This document shows, piece by piece, positions 40,719-49,409 of a DNA stretch of 64,000 nt. The notes beneath the pieces are model-generated. The model did not search any database, was not told the DNA's origin, and saw only the letters and a program-made list of their open reading frames with translations. The position numbers and the translations under genes were made by a program. The first letter of the stretch is position 1; the number at the start of each line of letters is the position of its first letter. This DNA comes from Lysobacter prati. Its GTDB lineage: Bacteria > Pseudomonadota > Gammaproteobacteria > Xanthomonadales > Xanthomonadaceae. Location: positions 310,001-374,000 of the forward strand of contig NZ_VLNV01000005.1 of the NCBI RefSeq assembly GCF_009765215.1. Reading direction: 5' to 3'.

Positions 40719-41495
40719 TCAGAACCCGTAGCGCAGGAATCCGCCATCGACGGCGATGCATTCGCCGGTGACATACCCCGCGGCCGGCAGGCACAGGAAG
40801 GCCACCGCCGCCGCCACTTCCTCCGGCTCGCCGATGCGCCCCAGCGGCGTGCGCAGCAATACCTCGTCGAGGTAGTCCGGATCGGCCAGCTTGTCGGAGG
40901 TGCGGCGGGTGCGGATGTACCACGGCGCCACCGCATTGACGCGGATGCCGTCCTCGGCCCACTCCACCGCGAGGTTGCGCGTCATCTGGTGCATCGCCGC
41001 CTTGCTCATGCCGTACGGCGCGCCGGTGCGCACGTGGATCATTCCCGAGACGCTGCCGACGTTGACGATGCTCGATGCGGCGTGCCGGGTCAGCAACGGA
41101 TGCGCATAGCGCGACAGCTCGAACGCGGAGAACACGTTCACCTCGAACACCTGCCGCCACTCGTCCTCGGTGTAATCGGTGGCGACCTTGCTGATGTTGC
41201 CGCCGGCGTTGTTGACCAGGATGTGCAGGCCTTCGCCGAAATCCTCGACCCAGTCGAGCAGCTCGCGGCGCTGTTCCTCATCGGCGACGTCGGCGACGAA
41301 GCCCTGGATGTCGCGGTCGGGGAAATCCTCGACCAGCTCGCTGCGCGCAGCATCGAGTGCGGTCGAGTCGCGCGCGGCGAGCAGGACGTCGGCACCGAAG
41401 CCGAGCAGTTCGCGCGCGATCGCGCGCCCGATGCCGGCGCTGCCGCCGGTGACCAGGGCCAGTTGTCCGTCCAGGCGCCAACGCTTCGGGTCCAT
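40719..41495 (-). CDS. short-chain dehydrogenase/reductase (tropinone reductase-like)
   Basis: 258 residues, ATG at 41495 with GGAGAG upstream. Classical SDR: T16-GGSAGIG nucleotide motif, NNAG at 95-98, S148 and the Y161-GMS-K165 catalytic pair. The motif between strand 2 and helix 3 (AARDSTAL) suggests NADP(H). The closest textbook subgroup is tropinone reductase/gluconate dehydrogenase-like. Substrate unknown; no operon partner is close by. Confidence 0.88.
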   Translation of the reverse strand: MDPKRWRLDGQLALVTGGSAGIGRAIARELLGFGADVLLAARDSTALDAARSELVEDFPDRDIQGFVADVADEEQRRELLDWVEDFGEGLHILVNNAGGNISKVATDYTEDEWRQVFEVNVFSAFELSRYAHPLLTRHAASSIVNVGSVSGMIHVRTGAPYGMSKAAMHQMTRNLAVEWAEDGIRVNAVAPWYIRTRRTSDKLADPDYLDEVLLRTPLGRIGEPEEVAAAVAFLCLPAAGYVTGECIAVDGGFLRYGF

Positions 41496-41599
41496 GCCGC
41501 TCTCCGGTATCGCACTGCGTGAAGGTGGTCGCGGTTGGGCACATTGCCGCGCGCGATGGCGGCTGTAGCATAGCCGCCAGACCAATCGAGGGTGCCCGG

Positions 41600-41827
41600 A
41601 TGTCGCGATCGCTGCTGTGCGCGTTGATTTCGCTGGCGTTGCTGGCCGGGTGCTCCAAGCCGAAGCCGCCGGACAAGGACCAGCCGCCGGAACCGCAGGC
41701 GACGCAGTTGCGCGACGCGATGCAGGCGCCGCTGGAGCAGGCCAAGCAAGCCCAGGACGAAGCCAGGAAGGCCGTAGAGGCGCAGCGCGCGGCGATCGAC
41801 GCGGCCACGGACGCGAGCTCGAACTAA
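41600..41827 (+). CDS. small lipoprotein
   Basis: 75 residues. Signal peptide with lipobox LLAGC (C18), then a Pro/Lys-rich linker (SKPKPPDKDQPPEPQ) and a charged helix (EQAKQAQDEARKAVEAQRAAIDAA) that looks like a short coiled coil. Probably attached to a membrane through the lipidated cysteine. It is divergent from the SDR and ends before a shared terminator. Function unknown. Confidence 0.75.
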   Translation: MSRSLLCALISLALLAGCSKPKPPDKDQPPEPQATQLRDAMQAPLEQAKQAQDEARKAVEAQRAAIDAATDASSN

Positions 41828-41852
41828 GCGCGGCCCGTCGGTCCTTGCAACG

Positions 41853-41882
41853 AAAAACGCCCGGCCAGGCCGGGCGTTTTTT
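41853..41882. terminator. bidirectional terminator between the lipoprotein gene and sppA
   Basis: Stem ACGCCCGGCC/GGCCGGGCGT with a single-base loop, flanked by A5 on the left and T6 on the right. It can serve both the plus-strand lipoprotein gene and minus-strand sppA. Confidence 0.88.
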
Positions 41883-41899
41883 CGTTTACCCCTGCTGCA

Positions 41900-43783
41900 T
41901 CACAACCCGCAGAAGCAGTACGCCAGCGCCTTCACCGGCACGCCCCGCGTCGGCTGGATCGCGCCTTCGAGGAAACGCAGGTCGGCCGCGGCCTGCGGCG
42001 AAGCCTTCGCCAACAGACTGCGGGCCATGTCGGACTCGCGCAGCCAGGCACCGCCGGCGTGGCTGCCGATGAAGCCGGTGAACAAGCGCTCGAACGGCGT
42101 CGCCGACTTCTCGATATAGCGCACGTGGTAGCTGTCCTTCTCGAGCTTGGCCTTGCTGGCGGCGAAGTCGATCGCCTGCTGCAGGCCGCCGAGTTCGTCG
42201 ACCAGTCCGCGCTCCTTGGCCTGCTCGCCACTCCAGACGCGGCCACGGGCAATCGAATCAACCTGCTCGACCGGCTTGTTGCGGGCCGTGGCGACGCGAC
42301 CGGTGAAGTCGCGGTAACCCTTGTCGATCACCGACTGGATGACCTGGCCAACCTCCGGCTGCAGCGGACGGGTGATGTCAAACGCGCCGGCAAAGCGGGT
42401 CGTGCCGACGCCGTCGGAATGCACCCCGATCTTGTCGAGTGCGCGCGGAATCGTCGGGATCAGGCCGAAGATGCCGATCGAACCGGTGATGGTCGAGGCA
42501 TCGGCGTAGATGCGGTCGGCATCCATCGAGATCCAGTAACCGCCCGAAGCGGCCAGGTCGCCCATCGACACCGACACCGGCTTGCCGGCCTTCTTCAGCC
42601 CGACCACTTCGCGGCGGATCTGCTCGGAGGCGAACACTTCACCGCCCGGCGAATCGACGCGCAGCACCACCGCTTTCACGTTGTCGTCGTCGCGTGCTTC
42701 ACGCAGCAAGGCCGCGGTGGACACACCGCCGACCGTGCCCGGCGGCCGCTCGCCGCCCTGGATTTCGCCCTCGGCCACGATCACCGCGACCTGCGGACGG
42801 CGCAGGTCGACCGCATCCAGACCGCTGTCGAGCTGCACCAGGTATTCGTCGAGCGAGGCCTGGCGGAAACCGCCATCGGCATCGTCGTCGGCGACACCAC
42901 GCTGCACCAGCAGGTCGTCGACCTCCTCGCGCGTCTTCAGGCTGTCGACAAGCTTGGTCTGCAACGCGAACTTGGCCAGGTCGCCCTGGGCACTGGCGAT
43001 GCCAACCGGCATCTGCTCGATGGCCTGCGCCAGCTGCGCGGCGTCGAGCTTGCGCGCCTTGGCAACGTCGCCGAGGTAGCGCTGCCATACGTCGTTCATC
43101 CAGAACAGATCGGCTTCCTTCGCTTCCGGCGATGCCGCGTCGAGCACGTACGGCTCAGCCGCCGACTTGTACTCGCCGACCTTGAACAGGTGGACGTCGA
43201 CGCCGAGCTTGTCCTGCAGGCCCTGGCGGTAATAGGTGCGGTAGCGGCCGAGGCCTTCCAGCAGCATCCCGCCCATCGGGTCGAGATAGACCTCGTTGGC
43301 CTGTGCGGCCAGCAGGTACTGCTTCTGGTCCATCATTTCGGCAAAGGCGACGACCTGCTTGCCGCTGGCCTTGACCCGCGCCACCGCCTGCGCGACTTCG
43401 CGCAGCGAGGCGAAGCCACCGGCCTGCAACTCGTCGAGGTCGAGCACGACGCGCTCGATCCGCTTGTCATCGCGCGCGGCATCGAGTGCGCGCACCAGAT
43501 CGCGCAGCTGCACTTCGCCGCCCCGTTCGCCCAGGGCCTTGCCCAGCGCGCGCGTCAGCGGGTCGCTGCTGTACTGCTCGACCAGGGTGCCTTCCGGGGC
43601 GATGACCAGCGTCGTGCGGTCGAGCAGCGGCTTGGTCCGCGGGCCCGAAAGGACGATCGACAGGAACAGGAACAGCAGGAAGAAGAAAACCAGGTTGAAG
43701 AACAACCGGCGGGTGAAGTTCATCGCATCCCACAGCCCGACAAAGAAACGGGCGATCGGGCCACGACGGGGCGTGTCATTCAT
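41900..43783 (-). CDS. sppA: signal peptide peptidase SppA, 67-kDa type
   Basis: 627 residues: one N-terminal helix (about 27-47) and two tandem ClpP-like (S49) domains. The catalytic lysine is K206 (GEYKSAAEPYV) in the first domain and the nucleophile S413 (GDLAASGGYWIS) in the second, as in E. coli SppA. It digests cleaved signal peptides at the periplasmic side of the inner membrane. Stand-alone gene with a terminator behind it. Confidence 0.95.
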   Translation of the reverse strand: MNDTPRRGPIARFFVGLWDAMNFTRRLFFNLVFFFLLFLFLSIVLSGPRTKPLLDRTTLVIAPEGTLVEQYSSDPLTRALGKALGERGGEVQLRDLVRALDAARDDKRIERVVLDLDELQAGGFASLREVAQAVARVKASGKQVVAFAEMMDQKQYLLAAQANEVYLDPMGGMLLEGLGRYRTYYRQGLQDKLGVDVHLFKVGEYKSAAEPYVLDAASPEAKEADLFWMNDVWQRYLGDVAKARKLDAAQLAQAIEQMPVGIASAQGDLAKFALQTKLVDSLKTREEVDDLLVQRGVADDDADGGFRQASLDEYLVQLDSGLDAVDLRRPQVAVIVAEGEIQGGERPPGTVGGVSTAALLREARDDDNVKAVVLRVDSPGGEVFASEQIRREVVGLKKAGKPVSVSMGDLAASGGYWISMDADRIYADASTITGSIGIFGLIPTIPRALDKIGVHSDGVGTTRFAGAFDITRPLQPEVGQVIQSVIDKGYRDFTGRVATARNKPVEQVDSIARGRVWSGEQAKERGLVDELGGLQQAIDFAASKAKLEKDSYHVRYIEKSATPFERLFTGFIGSHAGGAWLRESDMARSLLAKASPQAAADLRFLEGAIQPTRGVPVKALAYCFCGL

Positions 43784-43933
43784 TGCAAAGGCTCCTGGCG
43801 TACGTTTCCAGCCTAATGGCGGGCGGCTTGGAATTCACCCGCCATTCGTAACACGGCCCACCGGCCCTCGGCGTGACGCGTCCATAGCAGGCGTGAAGTG
43901 GCGGAAAGGAAATGGCGGCGGACGCGGAAAAGC

Positions 43934-45316
43934 TCAAGGGCCGCGCATGACCAGCCGGTCAGGTTGGCTCGAGCGCAGGAAGCGGGTGCACAGCAGCACT
44001 GCGGCCACGGTGAGTCCGGCGATCAGGCCGATCCACATGCCCTTGGGACCCCAGCCCAGCCCAAGCCCGAGGCCGGCGCCGAGCGGCATGCCGATGCCCC
44101 AGTAGGCCATCGCCGCGAGCAGCATCGGCACGCGGGTGTCCTTGAGGCCACGCAATGCCCCGGCGGACAGGACCTGCACGCCGTCGGGGAACTGGAACGC
44201 TGCCGCATACAGCAGCAGGGACGCCGCCAGCGTCGCTACCGCGGCGTCGCCGGTATAGAAGCTGACCAGCAGGTCGTTGCCGGTCAGCAGCACCAGTCCG
44301 GAGAACAGCTGGGTGCCGATGACTATCGTGTACCCGGCATAGGCGGCACGGCGCACGCCGGCAAAATCGCCGCGACCGAGCGCATGGCCGACCCGCACGG
44401 TGGTCGCCTCGGCCAGGCCCATCGGCACCATGAAGCACAGCGACGCCAGGTTGATCGCGATCTGGTGCGCGGCCGCCGGGACCTCGCCCAGGCGGCCCAT
44501 CAGCAGCGCGGTGGCGATGAACAGCCCGCCTTCCATCAGCACCGTCACGCCGATCGGCAAGCCGGTGGCGAGCAGCCCGCGGATGATCGACCACTCGGGC
44601 AGGTCGAAGCGCTCGAACAGCTTGAGGTCGGCAAAGCGCTTTGAGCGCCACAGCACGATCGCAAACCCGATCGCCTGCAGCCACAGCATCATCGCCGAGG
44701 CCACGCCAAGTCCGCCGGCACCCATTTCCGGCAAGCCGAACTTGCCGAAGGTGAGCACGTAGCCGACCGGCAGCAACACCAGCAGTCCACCGGCACTCAG
44801 CACCAAAGTCGGCAAAGTCCAGTGCAGGCCTTCGCTGAGATAGCGCATGCAGAAGAACAGCGTCAGCGCCACCACGCCCCAGCGGATGCCGTGCAGGAAG
44901 GCGGTCGCGCCGGGAATGATCTCGGCGGTGATTCCCATCGGCCCCAGCGCCAGCGGGATGAAGGTCAGGAATGCGAACAGCACCAGGCCCAACCCGAGCG
45001 CCAGCCACAGCGCCTGCCGGAACAGCGCGCCGATCTGCTCGCGCTGGCCGGCGCCATCAAGCTGGGACACCGACGGCGGCACCGACAGCAGGGTGCCGAT
45101 CGGCACCATCATCGGCAGCCACCACAGCGCGGTGCCGATGGTGACCGAAGCCAGCGTGGTGGTGCTGTGGTGGCCCGCAAGGACGTTGTCGACGAAGGCG
45201 ATCAGGCCGGTCGACACGTGCCCGCCGACCAGGGGCGCGGCGAGGATGGCGGTGGTGCGGACTTCGCCGAGCAGCCCCTTGCGGGCGGGAATGGCGAGGG
45301 AAGAAGGCGGTGACAT
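43934..45316 (-). CDS. MATE family multidrug efflux transporter (NorM-like)
   Basis: 460 residues, 12 helices: LLGEVRTTAILAAPLVGGHVSTGLIAFVDNVLAG at the N-terminus and the mirrored second half (LLATGLPIGVTVLMEGGLFIATALLMG, GVQVLSAGALRGLKDTRVPM). The ATG at 45316 was chosen because the fold starts there and the upstream sequence has no coding character. It exports cationic compounds in exchange for sodium or protons. Confidence 0.9.
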   Translation of the reverse strand: MSPPSSLAIPARKGLLGEVRTTAILAAPLVGGHVSTGLIAFVDNVLAGHHSTTTLASVTIGTALWWLPMMVPIGTLLSVPPSVSQLDGAGQREQIGALFRQALWLALGLGLVLFAFLTFIPLALGPMGITAEIIPGATAFLHGIRWGVVALTLFFCMRYLSEGLHWTLPTLVLSAGGLLVLLPVGYVLTFGKFGLPEMGAGGLGVASAMMLWLQAIGFAIVLWRSKRFADLKLFERFDLPEWSIIRGLLATGLPIGVTVLMEGGLFIATALLMGRLGEVPAAAHQIAINLASLCFMVPMGLAEATTVRVGHALGRGDFAGVRRAAYAGYTIVIGTQLFSGLVLLTGNDLLVSFYTGDAAVATLAASLLLYAAAFQFPDGVQVLSAGALRGLKDTRVPMLLAAMAYWGIGMPLGAGLGLGLGWGPKGMWIGLIAGLTVAAVLLCTRFLRSSQPDRLVMRGP

Positions 45317-45474
45317 CGTTACAACCAGACGCACGACTGCGGCCGCGCGACCGAATCCGATGTCGGGCGCTGGCGCCGGGTCGCGGCGGGCCGCTATCTT
45401 AGCGGCTTGATCTGAACGGCTCGTTGCCATGGCCTGCACATGCCTTGGCGCCCCAGGGGAGAGGGAAATAACGG

Positions 45475-46968
45475 ATGAGCGAGAAAGGACACGACGTTCC
45501 CAGCCATTGCGAGAACTGCAATGCGCCACTTCAGGGTCACTACTGCCATGACTGCGGGCAGTCGGTGGTCAATCCGGTGCGCGATGCCGGGCATGCGCTG
45601 GAGGAAGTGTTCGAGTCGTTCTGGCACCTCGACGGCCGCATCTTCCGGACCCTGCGCGACCTGCTGTCGCCGGGGCGCGTGGCCAACAACTACCTCGCCG
45701 GACAGCGCGCACGCTACGTCGCGCCGCTGCGCCTGTTCCTCGTGCTGAGCGTGCTGACGTTCTTCTTCGCGCAGATGGTCATCCACGTCGACAAGGGCGA
45801 TGCCGCCAAGCCGATGGTGCAGCTCGAGGATGGTGTCTCGAGCAACAAGAACTCCGCCAAGCAGTCCAAGGCGTTCGCCAAGGCCACCAGCATCGCCGAC
45901 GTCGAACAGATCCGGCGCAAGAACCTAGCCGACCTGGCCGAAGCACGCGCGGCGATCCCGGCGGTGCTGCTGCATGCGCGCAAGGCGATCGATGTTGCCG
46001 TCGACGACGTCAACCGCGCCGCCGACGGTCGCATCGACGCCATCGGTCGCGGAACGGGCATGAGCGCCGAACAGATCGTCGCAGCCAAGGCCGACGGCGC
46101 ACGCCGCGCTGCCGCCGCGATGGAAACGGCGAAGCAGAACCTGGAGAAAGCCGCAGACCTGGCAACAGTTCAACGTCTTCGCGAAGAGCGCCTGGCGCCG
46201 CACCACGTCAAGTTGGCGGCATTGCCGACCACTGCCGCAGCCGCGCGCCGCCACGAGCTCAACGAGATCCGCGACATCAACATCGCCGCCGGTTGCCGCG
46301 CCGCGCAACTGCAGATCGCCGACGCGACCAGCACCGAAGGCGACCGCGTGCGCAAGGAATCCGAGGATGCGCGCATCTACGGCGACCCCGACTGCTATGA
46401 CCGCCTGACCCTGTTCGGCAGCGAGGAACCCTGGGACGAGGAAACCAATCCGCTGGTCATCGGCTGGGCGCCGGCGTTCTTCAACCATTGGGTCAACCGC
46501 CAGATCGCGCACGGCCGCGAGAACGTCTCGCGCGCACAGAAGGACCCGGGACTGTGGGTGCGGGCGCTGTTTGCCGCAGTCCCCTCGGCCCTGTTCCTGC
46601 TGGTTCCGGTGTTCGCCCTGTTGCTGAAGCTTGCGTACCTGGGTTCGGGCCGCCGGTACCTGGAGCACCTCGTCATCGCCCTCTACAGCCATGCCTTCAT
46701 GTGCCTGGCGATGCTGGCGTTGTTCGTGTTGATCGGGCTCGACAATGCGATCTCGCCGCACTGGGGCGGGTACGGCTGGATCAGCGGCATCCTCGTCACG
46801 CTGCTGTGGATCTGGCTGCCGGTCTACCTGCTGCTGATGCAGAAGCGCGTGTACCGCAATGGCTGGCCGGTGACGGTGTTGCGCTACCTGGTGATCGGCA
46901 ATCTGTACTTCGTGCTGCTCGCCTTCGCCGCGACCTTCCTTGCCCTGGCGAGCCTGGTGCGGATGTGA
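45475..46968 (+). CDS. DUF3667 domain membrane protein
   Basis: 497 residues. The N-terminal zinc-ribbon-like knuckle has CENC and CHDC pairs (residues ~12-27), then the DUF3667 core (HLDGRIFRTLRDLLSPGRVANNYLAGQRARYVAPLRLFL). There is one helix near residue 95, a long charged helical segment (about 120-330, rich in Ala/Arg/Lys/Glu) predicted periplasmic or coiled, then four helices (about 365-490). The long middle insert is larger than usual for the family. The stop overlaps the next start (GTGA). Function unknown. Confidence 0.85.
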   Translation: MSEKGHDVPSHCENCNAPLQGHYCHDCGQSVVNPVRDAGHALEEVFESFWHLDGRIFRTLRDLLSPGRVANNYLAGQRARYVAPLRLFLVLSVLTFFFAQMVIHVDKGDAAKPMVQLEDGVSSNKNSAKQSKAFAKATSIADVEQIRRKNLADLAEARAAIPAVLLHARKAIDVAVDDVNRAADGRIDAIGRGTGMSAEQIVAAKADGARRAAAAMETAKQNLEKAADLATVQRLREERLAPHHVKLAALPTTAAAARRHELNEIRDINIAAGCRAAQLQIADATSTEGDRVRKESEDARIYGDPDCYDRLTLFGSEEPWDEETNPLVIGWAPAFFNHWVNRQIAHGRENVSRAQKDPGLWVRALFAAVPSALFLLVPVFALLLKLAYLGSGRRYLEHLVIALYSHAFMCLAMLALFVLIGLDNAISPHWGGYGWISGILVTLLWIWLPVYLLLMQKRVYRNGWPVTVLRYLVIGNLYFVLLAFAATFLALASLVRM

Positions 46969-47321
46969 GCACGGTCGGCAGCGAGGCCGCGGCTGTCGTG
47001 CAGATCTACGAGGTCAACCTCGACCTCGACGCCGCGATCGCAGACGACTACCGCGCGTGGTTGCAGGCGCACATCGTCGAGATCCTCGCCCTGCCCGGCT
47101 TCCTCTCTGCGACCTTGTCGCAGCCGACCGAGCCGGCGGCAGCCCCGGGACGCGTGCTGCTGTGCGTGCAGTACGCGCTGCGCGATGCCGGGTCGCTGCA
47201 GGCCTACCTGCGCGACCACGCGCCACGGATGCGCAGCGAAGGTTTGGCGCGTTTCGGCGACGCCTTTCGGGCGCAGCGCCGGGTGCTGGACGTGCTGCAG
47301 CGCTTCGCTCCGCCCTTGTAG
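46965..47321 (+). CDS. DUF4286 family protein
   Basis: 118 residues from a GTG at 46965 that overlaps the previous stop. Family pattern: QIYEVNLDLDAAIADDYRAWLQAHIVEILALPGFLSATL, ending HAPRMRSEGLARFGDAFRAQRRVLD. Small soluble ferredoxin-like fold, no signal. Coupled to the DUF3667 membrane protein. Role unknown. Confidence 0.85.
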   Translation: MSTVGSEAAAVVQIYEVNLDLDAAIADDYRAWLQAHIVEILALPGFLSATLSQPTEPAAAPGRVLLCVQYALRDAGSLQAYLRDHAPRMRSEGLARFGDAFRAQRRVLDVLQRFAPPL

Positions 47322-47334
47322 GGCTCCCAGCCGG

Positions 47335-47961
47335 TCAGTGCTGCATCTGCTGCCACAGCCAGTCGCCGCGGCCATCGGCACTGGCGGCGAGCAGCCCGCG
47401 GCGCAGTGCTTCGCGCCCGGTCGGCGGGGTTCGCTGGGCAAGCACGCCCAGATCCTTGCGCTGCTGTGGGGTCATCGTTCGCAGCGCCTGCATCAGTGCC
47501 GCGTGCTCCTGCTCCGGCACCTGCGCCAGCAGCGGCTGCAACATCGCGTAGTCACTGCCCAGCGTGGGTCCGAGCAACCAGCCGCGGCGCTCGCTGCGAT
47601 CGAGCGCGTCGAACTGCGCCCGCCAGGCCCGTTGCTGCTCGGCCGGCATCGTCGACAGCTGCGCGGCGGCGACCTGGATGCGGACCTGCTCCTGCGCCGG
47701 TAGCGCACGCCAGGCCTGATAGCGCTCGCGAATGGCATCGCGCTCGCTGCGCGGCAGGGCATCCCACTCCGCGGCACGCCGCGAATAGTCCGCGCGCTGC
47801 GGCGGCGACCAGGCGGCCCACTGCTGCGCTTGCCGCTGCAGTTGCGCGTGTGCCGCAGGGGGCAACTTCGTCATGGCGTCGCTCAGGTCCGGCGGGGTCG
47901 CTCCGACCGAGGCAACGGCCATCAGTAGCGCCGGCACAAGGAAACGGCGATTAAGGCGCAT
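47335..47961 (-). CDS. DUF3106 domain protein
   Basis: 208 residues with a signal peptide (MRLNRRFLVPALLMAVASVGA). Repeated helical pattern W-x-x-(L/M)xPxER: QQWAAWSPPQRADYSRRAAEWDALPRSERDAIRERY. The start overlaps the end of the upstream sigma-like/TM protein by 11 nt, so both are co-expressed. Probably periplasmic. The family often accompanies sigma/anti-sigma-like genes; function unknown. Confidence 0.82.
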   Translation of the reverse strand: MRLNRRFLVPALLMAVASVGATPPDLSDAMTKLPPAAHAQLQRQAQQWAAWSPPQRADYSRRAAEWDALPRSERDAIRERYQAWRALPAQEQVRIQVAAAQLSTMPAEQQRAWRAQFDALDRSERRGWLLGPTLGSDYAMLQPLLAQVPEQEHAALMQALRTMTPQQRKDLGVLAQRTPPTGREALRRGLLAASADGRGDWLWQQMQH

Positions 47962-48964
47962 CGGACGACTCCGTCTCGGTCTCGCTGCCGGCCTGGGGTC
48001 CGGTAGCCGGTGTCGGTGCGATCGCATCGGCTGGCGGCGCGTCCGTGGGAGGGGTTGGCTCGGTCACGCCTGCGGCCTGCTGCGCGGCGTACCAGCTATG
48101 AAACTCGAGATCCCGGGCGTCGACCTGCGCCTGCGGATCGGCAAGCAGGTCAAAGTCGCGGTGGGCGACCAGGGCGGTTTCGGGGGAATAGCGCGTGGCC
48201 GGCTCGTCGCCTTCCGGCAATGGTTCCACGCGGACGCGTTTCACGCCCGGCTCCAGGCCCAGCGCGCGCTGCCAGGGTGTCAGCAGGTCCGGCCAGAGGA
48301 AGCTGGCAGCCAGCGCCAGCACACACGACGCCAGCAACACCCAGAGCGAGGCCATCAGCCAGCGCGGACGCGACCGCGTCGTGGATTCCGCCGCAGCGGA
48401 AAACGATGCCGATGCCGGGCCGCGCATCACCGCGTCGCGGGAGGCACTGAGCCGCACCAGCCGGTCAGTGGGCAGGGTCTTGATGCGGCGATGGATCTGC
48501 TCGCGCAGCCGCTGCCAGGCCTCCGGGTCGGCGCGGCCGTCCTCGTGGTGTGGCAGCGCCCGCTGCAGCGCCAGGCGGAAGCTGGGTTGGGACACGCCCA
48601 GCACGGCCGCGCCCTCGTCTTCCGAAAGCCCGGCGGCGACCCGCAACAGCAGGGCCGCACGCGGGCCGCTGCCGAGCTCGCCGAGGCGGTCGGTCACATC
48701 GATCGGCAAGGCCACCGCGGTGCGGCTGCGCAGCTGCGGCTGGGCCAGCAGCAGGCCCCAGAACCGGGTCGGCCAGGCTGGCATCGCCAGCGACTCGGCC
48801 TCGCCCCGGAACTGCGCCATCGCCGCCGCCAGGGCGGCATCGCCCAGACCGGCATCGCCGGCCTGAAGCTCGGCCAGGACCGCGCCACGACGCTCCACTC
48901 CGCGCAGGAACGCGGACAGTGCGGGGGGCGGAGAGGAGTTGTGGGAGGGGGAAGAAACGCTCAT
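47951..48964 (-). CDS. sigma-region-4-like HTH protein with a transmembrane segment
   Basis: 337 residues. Residues ~60-140 resemble the C-terminal half of an ECF sigma factor (GSGPRAALLLRVAAGLSEDEGAAVLGVSQPSFRLALQRAL), a region-4-type helix-turn-helix. Then comes one membrane helix (about 202-224) and an acidic periplasmic tail rich in Pro/Thr/Ala. No region 2 for core polymerase binding is obvious, so it could be a degenerate sigma relative or a membrane-bound regulator. Start ATG at 48964. Unusual architecture; the identification is moderate. Confidence 0.65.
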   Translation of the reverse strand: MSVSSPSHNSSPPPALSAFLRGVERRGAVLAELQAGDAGLGDAALAAAMAQFRGEAESLAMPAWPTRFWGLLLAQPQLRSRTAVALPIDVTDRLGELGSGPRAALLLRVAAGLSEDEGAAVLGVSQPSFRLALQRALPHHEDGRADPEAWQRLREQIHRRIKTLPTDRLVRLSASRDAVMRGPASASFSAAAESTTRSRPRWLMASLWVLLASCVLALAASFLWPDLLTPWQRALGLEPGVKRVRVEPLPEGDEPATRYSPETALVAHRDFDLLADPQAQVDARDLEFHSWYAAQQAAGVTEPTPPTDAPPADAIAPTPATGPQAGSETETESSDAP

Positions 48965-49409
48965 CAGGACTGCATCACCATGCCCCGCATCATAGCGATG
49001 ACGACATGCCACAAAACCGCTTGACAACGCGCTAACACGTGCTCCGCGAAGCAGGACGCGGCCCGCACCCGAAAAGTGGTTGTGCACAGCAGTAATGGAA
49101 TCGTCACGTCCGGATGCCTGACCCCGCCCCAGGACCGCATGACAGCGATGTTTCACAGTTAACGCATTGATTCAAAACAGAATAACCCCGTTGGCACTTT
49201 TTTCACCAACGTGGCCGTAAGGCCTGTTTTTCTGTAGTCGGACCAATCTGCCGACACACCATGCACAGATTTATCCACAGGCGATGTGGATAAGGCCCAT
49301 TTGCCTTTTACTTCCACCACTTGCGTGACTTTTGTCACAGAGCGGGGAGCAATGCCCCGCAACTTTCCCTGGGTGCATGCGCGCCCTCGCGCCTCGGTAG
49401 ACTGCGCCG
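48965..49409. other. 445-bp AT-richer intergenic region upstream of priA
   Basis: The sequence at about 49160-49340 is clearly poorer in G+C than its surroundings. It holds paired DnaA boxes (49271-49293), a possible further box TTGTGCACA (49080-49088), and small palindromes such as GTGAC-TTTT-GTCAC (49325-49338) and GCGGGG/CCCCGC just after it. A short open frame (49159-49362, minus) has no coding look. Could hold the priA promoter and a DnaA-binding locus. Confidence 0.5.
49271..49293. promoter_or_regulatory. inverted pair of perfect DnaA boxes
   Basis: TTATCCACA (49271-49279) and TGTGGATAA (49285-49293) are exact complements separated by GGCGA. Both match the strong DnaA box consensus TTATNCACA. 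They lie in the AT-rich spacer about 120 bp before the priA start. Confidence 0.7.

Noticed and set aside
49159-49362. 67-codon minus-strand frame in the spacer before priA
   Set aside because: It runs over DnaA boxes and small palindromes, has no ribosome site I can recognise, and resembles translated non-coding DNA. Retained only as part of the intergenic region.
49080-49409. Chromosomal origin of replication
   Set aside because: Only two strong DnaA boxes, no cluster of boxes, and no dnaA, dnaN, gidA or parAB genes nearby. A DnaA-binding locus is more cautious.
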